Shown piece by piece: positions 34,130-39,716 of a stretch of 39,716 nt of DNA (positions within the stretch are counted from its first letter, which is position 1; every line of letters starts with the position of its first letter). The translations under genes and the position numbers were made by a program. The notes beneath the pieces were generated by a model. The model ran no database searches. It was not told where the DNA came from and saw nothing but the letters and a program-made list of their open reading frames with translations. The stretch is from Gemmatimonadota bacterium (GTDB lineage Bacteria > Gemmatimonadota > Gemmatimonadetes > Longimicrobiales > Gaopeijiaceae), in NCBI GenBank assembly GCA_022340865.1, contig JAJDNC010000085.1:1-39716 (forward strand), given 5' to 3'.

Positions 34130-36387
34130 CGCACGACACCGAGACTCCCGATTCCGTCGAGCTTCCCGCGCCCGCCGGAACGAGACCGGCATCTCCGCCG
34201 TACGGCCTGAGCGCCGCTGTGGGGCTGGCCCTCTTCGTGCTCTACGTGATCACACTCGCGCCCAGCACGGCCTTCTGGGACACCAGCGAGTACATCGCCA
34301 CGGCGTATATCCTGGGCATCCCCCACCCCCCGGGGAACCCGCTCTTCGTGGTGCTGGCACGGGCGTGGCTGATCCTGCTCTCGCCTCTGGGCCTGTCGGT
34401 GGCGGTGAGGGTGAACCTGTTGGCGGCGGCAACCAGCGCGGCGTCCGGCGCGTTCCTGTTCTTGGTGGCGCACCGCATCCTCCTTCCGGTGCTGGGCAGC
34501 GACCGCCGGGCGCGCATCGGGGGATTCCTGGCCGCCCTCGTGGGGGGTACCACGTTCACGGTCTGGAACCAGTCCAACGTGAACGAGAAGGTCTACACGG
34601 TGAGCGTGCTGGTCATCGCCGCGGTGACCTGGCTCGCCGTGCGCTGGCGCGACCGCCGCCACGAGCCCGGAGGTGAGCGCTACCTCCTGGGCGCCCTCTT
34701 CCTGCTGGCCATCGGCTCGACCAACCACCTCATGTCGGTTCTCCCCCTGCCGGCCCTGGGGCTGTACGTGCTCTTCACCGAGGCCAGAGTCCTGTTGCGC
34801 CCCCGATTCCTGGGGCGCGCGTTCCTCCTGGTGGTGGTGGGGCTCTCGTTCAACTTCGTGCTGCCCGTGCGCGCGGCCCTCGACCCCGTCATCGACGAGG
34901 GACAGCCCACCTGCGCCTCGATGCTGGGCGCCGCCGAGGCGATCTACACGCAGGGGCACGCGGGATGTCCGGCGCTGGCGTTCAACCTCACACGCAAGCA
35001 GTACCGGAAGCCCCCCGTCACGGATCGCATGTCGCCCTTCACGGCGCAGCTCGAGAACTATGCACAGTACTTCGGGTGGCAGTGGGGAAGGGCCCTGAAT
35101 CCCTCGCCCTTGCCCGGAACCGCCCGAGGGCCGCTGGCGCTCCTGTTCCTGGTCCTGGGGCTCGCGGGGCTGTGGGCCGCATGGCGGGCGGACCGCGGGA
35201 TCTTCGTGTACCTGGCCACCCTGTGCGTGACCCTGACGGTGGCCCTGGTCTTCTACCTGAACTTCAAGTACGGGTACTCGCTGCACCCGGAGGTCACCGA
35301 CCGGGCGCTCCACGAGGTGCGGGAGCGCGACTACTTCTTCATCGCCAGCTTCCTGGTGTGGGGGATGCTGGCGGGGGTGGGGCTCGCGTGGACGTGGGGC
35401 GCGCTGTCCTCGCGTTTGTCCGGAACCCGGCGCTACCTGCTCACCTCACCGATCCTCCTGATCGCCCTCGTGCCCCTGGGTCTCAACTGGAGCTGGGCGA
35501 GCCGCGCGGGGGACTGGGCGGCCCACGACTGGGCCTGGGACATGCTCACCAGCGTCGAGCCGTACGGCATCCTCTTCACCAACGGCGACAACGACACCTT
35601 TCCCCTCTGGTACCTCCAGGAGGTGGAGGGCGTGCGCAAGGACGTCACGGTCATAGTCGGGCAGTACCTGAACACGACCTGGTACCCTCATCAGCTCGCG
35701 CGCCTCACCGATCCCGAGCACCAGCGACACTTCGATCCCGACATCGTACCGGGGCTGTACAAGGCTCCTCCCTCCCCGCCGGCCCACTCCATCACCACGC
35801 TCACCGGTCAGGAGATGGACGGCGTTACCGCGGCGCGCCTGGGGCGGGACTTCACCGTGCCCTTCCCGGGGATCTCGGTGACCTATCCCGCCGGCACCGA
35901 GCTGGATCGGGTCGACCAGCTCGCGCTGGCGTTCATCCACGACTCCGCCGGCGAGCGCCCCATCTACTTCGCGGGGCCACAGGGCCTCATCACGCAGCTG
36001 GGTCTCGGCCGCTGGGGTGTGCGCCAGGGGCTGGTGGTGAAGCTGGAGCTGCGCAGCCCGAAGGACTCGATGCCCCCGGGACTCGTCCGCGGCTCCAAGA
36101 GCTACGGAGGCGAGGTGTTCGACGTGCCCCGGTCGCTGCGGCTCTACCGGGACGTGTACCGCTACCGCTCCATCCGTGAACGGGCCATCTGGCCGGACCG
36201 CTCCACGCTGAACATCCCCGGCTACTACTACGTGATGGCCCTGCAGCTCTCCGACGCGGTGCACCAGGCCGGCATGGACAGCACGCTGGTGAGGCAGCTC
36301 CAGGGTGACGCCATGGACTTCGCGGTGGTTGCCGAGGGAGGCTCGAAGGGGAGGCCGGCGGCGGCGGGAACCTCATCTGGCGGGTAG
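34126..36387 (+). CDS. DUF2723 GT-C-like membrane protein
   Basis: GTG 34126 overlaps the aminotransferase stop by four bases. The 753-residue protein opens with a membrane helix (GLSAAVGLALFVLYVITL) followed by STAFWDTSEYIATAYILGIPHPPGNPLF, the DUF2723 signature, whose acidic residues correspond to the catalytic loop of GT-C enzymes. About ten helices follow, up to about residue 460 (including VTWLAVRW, LFLLAIGSTNHLM, ILLIALVPLGLNWSW). The C-terminal third is extracytoplasmic, with NGDNDTFPLWYLQEVEGVRKDV and GYYYVMALQLSD. DUF2723 proteins are thought to be glycosyltransferases acting on exported proteins. The coupling to an exported PLP enzyme is unusual. Confidence 0.93.
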   Translation: MTHDTETPDSVELPAPAGTRPASPPYGLSAAVGLALFVLYVITLAPSTAFWDTSEYIATAYILGIPHPPGNPLFVVLARAWLILLSPLGLSVAVRVNLLAAATSAASGAFLFLVAHRILLPVLGSDRRARIGGFLAALVGGTTFTVWNQSNVNEKVYTVSVLVIAAVTWLAVRWRDRRHEPGGERYLLGALFLLAIGSTNHLMSVLPLPALGLYVLFTEARVLLRPRFLGRAFLLVVVGLSFNFVLPVRAALDPVIDEGQPTCASMLGAAEAIYTQGHAGCPALAFNLTRKQYRKPPVTDRMSPFTAQLENYAQYFGWQWGRALNPSPLPGTARGPLALLFLVLGLAGLWAAWRADRGIFVYLATLCVTLTVALVFYLNFKYGYSLHPEVTDRALHEVRERDYFFIASFLVWGMLAGVGLAWTWGALSSRLSGTRRYLLTSPILLIALVPLGLNWSWASRAGDWAAHDWAWDMLTSVEPYGILFTNGDNDTFPLWYLQEVEGVRKDVTVIVGQYLNTTWYPHQLARLTDPEHQRHFDPDIVPGLYKAPPSPPAHSITTLTGQEMDGVTAARLGRDFTVPFPGISVTYPAGTELDRVDQLALAFIHDSAGERPIYFAGPQGLITQLGLGRWGVRQGLVVKLELRSPKDSMPPGLVRGSKSYGGEVFDVPRSLRLYRDVYRYRSIRERAIWPDRSTLNIPGYYYVMALQLSDAVHQAGMDSTLVRQLQGDAMDFAVVAEGGSKGRPAAAGTSSGG

Positions 36388-36446
36388 ACCGCGTACGAAG
36401 GCGGATCCACGAGGGGGCGAACGCCGGAAGGCTGCCCTCCCGCTTC

Positions 36447-37898
36447 TCAGGGCGAAGACGCGTAGAGGTCCGCCCGGGTGGGCGGCAGGGGAAGCCCTCC
36501 GCCATTGCCCGGCTTTCCCCAGAGCATCTGCACGATGCCGATGTCGCCGGCGGTGAAGGTGTAGGCGCAGCCCCCCATGTAGAGCCGCCACACGCGGTAC
36601 GTGTCGTCGCCCACGAGCCTGCGCGCCTCCTCCTCGCTCGACTCCAGCCGCCGCACCCAGTGGCGCAGGGTGCGGGCGTAGTGCTCCCGAAGGCTCTCGG
36701 TGTCCCGCAGCTCCAGGCCGACGCGCTCGCCCGGGGCGGTGAGCTCGGTCACGCTGAGGAGCTCCGAGTCGGGGAACACGTAGCGCTGGATGAACGACGC
36801 GGAGGGGCGGAGAGCCAGGATGCCCAGCCGTTCGACGGGTCCGGGCGGCCCATCGAGGGAGACGATCCCGTGGTTGAGGAAGAGTCCCCCCGGCGCCAGG
36901 TGCCGGGCGACCTGGTCGAAGTAGGTGCGGATCCTGCGCCGCCCGACGTGCTCCACCATGCCGATGCTCGCGACCTTGTCGAAGCGGGCGTCGGGCGGAA
37001 AATCCCGGTAGTCCCGCACCTCCACCCTGCAGCGCTCGCCCAGGCCGGCGGCGGCGATGCGCTCTCGCGCCAGACGCGCCTGAGGCTCGGAGAGCGTGAT
37101 ACCCAGCGCCTCGACGCCGTAGCGCTCGGCGGCGTGCAGGACGAGGGCCCCCCATCCGCATCCGATGTCCAGGAACCGCTCTCCGGGGCGCAGGCGCAGC
37201 TTCCGGCAGATGTGGTCGAGCTTGGCTTCCTGGGCGCGGTCCAGGTCGTCTGAGTCGTCGGCGAAATAGGCGCACGAGTATACGAGCCGCCGGTCCAGGA
37301 AGAGCCGGTAGAAGTCGTTGCCGACGTCGTAGTGTCCGGTGACCGCGGCGGCGTCGCGGCGGCGGGAATGCTTCGACCCGCTGGGGCCGCCCGAGGAAAA
37401 AGGTCCGACGCTCCCGGCGCTCCGGTCCCGGGGGAGCCGTGCCGCCCGGGCCATGACCGCGAGCAGAAGCAGGGGACTGCGGAGTCGTGCGGCTACCTGA
37501 TAGCCCACGGCCGTGGCGGCCTCGAAGTCCCCCTCGAGGTCGATGTGGCCCTGCACATAGGCAGCCCCCATGGCAGCCTGGGTGGGTGGAAGGAGCAGCC
37601 TTCGCAGGGCGCCCGCATGGTTCAGAGCGAGGGTGAACTCGGGGTCCACCGGGGGCGCGTCCAGCGTCCCGTCCCAGAATCTCACGGCGAAGCGCCGGGC
37701 GGAGAGCGGTCCGAAGACCTGCTCCAGCAGGCGGCGGGATCGTCTCAGGGCGGGATCCGACCGAGGTGCCGCGGACGTGGTCGGGGCGCTCGTCGGTCGC
37801 ACCGCCGGACCGGCGGACGGACCCCTCTCCTGGGGTCGTGGTCGAGCGTAGCTACGACCGCCGCTCCGCTTCTGCTCGTTGCTGCGCGTCGAGGGCAT
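36447..37898 (-). CDS. cfa: cyclopropane-fatty-acyl-phospholipid synthase
   Basis: ATG 37898 follows GGGAGGAAG, giving 483 residues. An upstream in-frame start lacks a ribosome-binding site. The first 55 residues are a Ser/Pro/Arg-rich extension. The N-terminal domain is VRFWDGT and ALNHAGALRRLLLPPTQAAMGAAYVQGHIDLEGDFEAA. The SAM-methyltransferase domain shows GHYDVGNDFYRLFLD, YSCAYF, LDIGCGWGALVLHAA, GITLSEPQ and MVEHVG. A central linker (about residues 155-185) is Arg/Ser-rich and unlike the family. The enzyme methylenates unsaturated acyl chains in membrane phospholipids. It is convergent with the DUF2723 gene. Other mycolic-acid-type methyltransferases share this fold, but the full N-terminal domain favours CFA synthase. 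Confidence 0.93.
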   Translation of the reverse strand: MPSTRSNEQKRSGGRSYARPRPQERGPSAGPAVRPTSAPTTSAAPRSDPALRRSRRLLEQVFGPLSARRFAVRFWDGTLDAPPVDPEFTLALNHAGALRRLLLPPTQAAMGAAYVQGHIDLEGDFEAATAVGYQVAARLRSPLLLLAVMARAARLPRDRSAGSVGPFSSGGPSGSKHSRRRDAAAVTGHYDVGNDFYRLFLDRRLVYSCAYFADDSDDLDRAQEAKLDHICRKLRLRPGERFLDIGCGWGALVLHAAERYGVEALGITLSEPQARLARERIAAAGLGERCRVEVRDYRDFPPDARFDKVASIGMVEHVGRRRIRTYFDQVARHLAPGGLFLNHGIVSLDGPPGPVERLGILALRPSASFIQRYVFPDSELLSVTELTAPGERVGLELRDTESLREHYARTLRHWVRRLESSEEEARRLVGDDTYRVWRLYMGGCAYTFTAGDIGIVQMLWGKPGNGGGLPLPPTRADLYASSP

Positions 37899-38170
37899 GG
37901 ACTTCCTCCCCGTCGCTGCGGTCTCAAGGACGACACTCTCAAGATCCCCGAGACGTCGCCCGCGCGCCACCCCCGGACCCGAAGGTACGCGTTGCTCGGG
38001 GCCGGGCCGTCGCCTCACGCCACCTCTTGTTGACAGCGCGCCGGCCCGGGCCCGATGCTGCCCTCTCTGGTGCGGTACGTGGGGTTCACGGTTGTTTCGG
38101 GGCGCCGTGCCATCCCCGGTGTCGGCGGGTGACGGGGGTGTAACCGGGGGACTCTCTCACGGAGCGGACG

Positions 38171-39463
38171 TTGGCGAACAAGAGCGGGATGGGTGTGCTC
38201 AGCCTGGCGGCCATCGGCATCGGCGGCATGGTGGGCGGCGGCATCTTCGCCGTCCTGGGGCTCTCCGTGCAGCTCGCCCAGGGAGGGGCGCCCGTAGCCT
38301 TCCTCCTGGGCGGCGTGGTGACGCTCCTCACGGCGTACGCATACGCGCGCCTCACCGTCTCGCTGCCCAGCCGCGGCGGGACGGTGGCGTTCCTCAACGC
38401 CGCGTTCGGATCCGGCCTCTTCAGCGGGACCCTGAACATCCTGCTCTGGATCAGCTACATCGTGATGCTGGCGCTGTACGCCTCGGCCTTCGGCTCTTAC
38501 GGGGCCAGCTTCTTCTCGCCGGCGCGGGCCACGCTGGCCAAGCACCTGTTGCTCAGCGGAGCCGTGCTCGCCATCACCGTGCTGAACGCCCTGAGGGCCG
38601 ACCTCATCGGCAGGGCGGAGGACTTCATCGTCGCGATCAAGCTGCTCATTCTCCTCGCGTTCGTGGCCATCGGGTTCACGCAGGTCCACGCTTCCGCCGT
38701 CGCGCCCTCGACGTGGGCCTCGCCCCTGGGCCTGGTGTCGGGCGGGATGATCATCTTTCTGGCGTACGAGGGCTTCGAGCTCATCGCCAACGCCGCCGAG
38801 GACGCCGCGAACCCGGCGCGGGACATGCCTCGCGCGTTCTTCGGCTCGGTGATCTTCGTCATCGCGCTGTACGTGCTGGTGGCCACGGTGACCGTGGGCA
38901 GCCTTCCGGTGGCGAAGATCGTGGCCGCCCGCGACTACGCCCTGGCCGAGGCGGCGCGCCCCACCATGGGACAGGCGGGCTTCGCCCTCATCGCCTTCGC
39001 CGCGCTGCTGTCCACGGCCAGCGCCATCAACGCCACGCTCTACGGCGCCGCCCGTCTGTCGTTCACCATCGCCAAGTCCGGCGAGCTGCCCGCGGTCCTC
39101 GAGAAGAACGTCTGGCACAAGCCCCTGGAGGGCCTGCTGGTCACCAGCGTCGCGACGCTCCTTCTCGCCAACCTCTTCGATCTCACCAGCATCTCGCTCA
39201 TGGGGAGCGCCGGCTTCCTGCTCCTGTTCGCGGCGGTCAACCTCGCCAACGTGAAGCTCGCCGCACGCACGAAGAGCCGAGCCTGGATCTCCTGGCTCGG
39301 CCTGGCGGCGTGTGCCGCGGCGTTCGTGGTGCTCGTAGGTCACGTGGTCGCCACCGACCCCGTGAAGGCCACCACGCTGGCGGCCATGCTGGGCCTCTCG
39401 TTCCTGGTGGAGGCCGCCTACCGCGCCGTGCGCGGCAAGGGGATCCACGTGCACCAGGTATAG
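38171..39463 (+). CDS. APC-family amino-acid permease
   Basis: TTG 38171 is six bases after GGAG (38161-38164), and the product begins MANKSGMGVLSLAAIGIGGMVGGGIFAVLG. The GIGGMVGGGIF segment is the substrate-binding unwound first helix of APC transporters. About twelve hydrophobic helices follow over 430 residues, including FLAYEGFELIANAAEDAANPARDMPRA, the typical helix 6 and loop with the F-E-x2-A-N-x2-E-x3-P pattern. The N-terminal half matches the amino-acid/polyamine antiporter superfamily. The substrate cannot be assigned. No partner gene is near, and a 253-base stretch without a gene follows. Confidence 0.93.
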   Translation: MANKSGMGVLSLAAIGIGGMVGGGIFAVLGLSVQLAQGGAPVAFLLGGVVTLLTAYAYARLTVSLPSRGGTVAFLNAAFGSGLFSGTLNILLWISYIVMLALYASAFGSYGASFFSPARATLAKHLLLSGAVLAITVLNALRADLIGRAEDFIVAIKLLILLAFVAIGFTQVHASAVAPSTWASPLGLVSGGMIIFLAYEGFELIANAAEDAANPARDMPRAFFGSVIFVIALYVLVATVTVGSLPVAKIVAARDYALAEAARPTMGQAGFALIAFAALLSTASAINATLYGAARLSFTIAKSGELPAVLEKNVWHKPLEGLLVTSVATLLLANLFDLTSISLMGSAGFLLLFAAVNLANVKLAARTKSRAWISWLGLAACAAAFVVLVGHVVATDPVKATTLAAMLGLSFLVEAAYRAVRGKGIHVHQV

Positions 39464-39485
39464 GGAGGCCCGGTGGTCCGCGGCT

Positions 39486-39568
39486 CGCTCGAAGCGACGC
39501 GCGGTCGGTCTGTGCCGCCAGCGGGGGGTGGTGACGCGGGCCCTTCGCTCGGAGCGACGCGCCGTCGG
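39486..39568. repeat. two imperfect 23-base repeats, 60 bases apart
   Basis: A 23-base block at 39486-39508 recurs at 39546-39568 with two mismatches and a 60-base period. Each copy contains CGCTCG(A/G)AGCGACGCGC. The surrounding 39464-39716 has no credible gene; it is GC-rich, with C-runs near 39610 and 39660. Confidence 0.6.
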
Positions 39569-39716
39569 GCACGTAGCTCCTGTGGGCTCCCGCGAGGGGC
39601 GCACGTCTAACCCCCCCTGGGGGCCCGCGCCACCACTCTCCAGCCGCCCGAGGCGTCACCCCCCCACGCAGGGGCTCGGCGGATACTGGGAGGACGGGGG
39701 CTCGGGCTGCGGGTTG

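Noticed and set aside
37922..37943. Two TCTCAAG copies 15 bases apart upstream of the CFA synthase gene
   Set aside because: Seven-base direct repeats occur by chance, and no promoter pairs with them convincingly.

Overview
The window is about 39.7 kb of very GC-rich DNA (roughly 70% G+C by eye). GTG and TTG starts are common, and most coding strands carry long open antisense frames, as expected at this base composition. The gene content fits an uncultured or environmental member of Gemmatimonadota or a nearby lineage (inference): a DUF5916-type outer-surface protein, an ADOP-type duplicated permease, Gemmatimonadota-style lipoproteins, and many exported metallo-enzymes. I see no phage, insertion sequence, CRISPR array or rRNA. 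The window is ordinary chromosome with a full housekeeping core.

Layout. 1-5345: a truncated DUF5916-like gene (-), a well-formed promoter and attenuator-like leader in front of purA, a secreted protein with a 9-bp minisatellite in its N-terminus, a small membrane protein with a near-perfect palindromic operator, and an SGNH-fold lipoprotein that has lost its catalytic residues. 5483-13498: ffh and a PAP2 phosphatase, then rpsP-rimM-trmD. Two minus-strand genes (an M28 peptidase and a membrane protein) separate these from rplS-rnhB and a small membrane protein. 13546-16823: tRNA-Lys, an exported flavin-reductase-fold protein, YjbQ, an arginase-family protein with an altered metal site, and a lipoprotein. 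16962-22767: an M1 peptidase and an Old Yellow Enzyme homologue (both -), and an ADOP permease (+). 22768-24673: a sigma-54-type promoter with upstream palindrome and structured leader in front of an orphan NtrC-family regulator. 24699-27604: a GT-C/TPR membrane protein and a GT2 glycosyltransferase (-). 27832-31634: ilvE, a gene remnant, DinB, a Nim-like flavoprotein and a HEAT-repeat protein. 31650-39463: an alpha/beta hydrolase (-), a Tat-exported class V aminotransferase overlapping a DUF2723 membrane protein, a cyclopropane-fatty-acid synthase (-) and an APC permease.

Working together. Four sets of genes are translationally coupled through 4-base stop/start overlaps: ffh/PAP2, M28 peptidase/membrane protein, GT2/GT-C-TPR, and aminotransferase/DUF2723; DinB/Nim-like is a fifth. 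The GT2 and GT-C pair suggests a lipid-linked sugar donor and an enzyme that uses it outside the cytoplasmic membrane. The regulator at 23276 carries the GAFTGA motif and lies behind a -24/-12 element, which suggests autoregulation.

The strongest candidates for something new are this self-contained sigma-54 circuit, the SGNH pseudo-enzyme, the purA leader hairpin, and the coupled Tat-exported PLP enzyme and DUF2723 protein. All functional statements come from reading motifs and have not been tested by any search.
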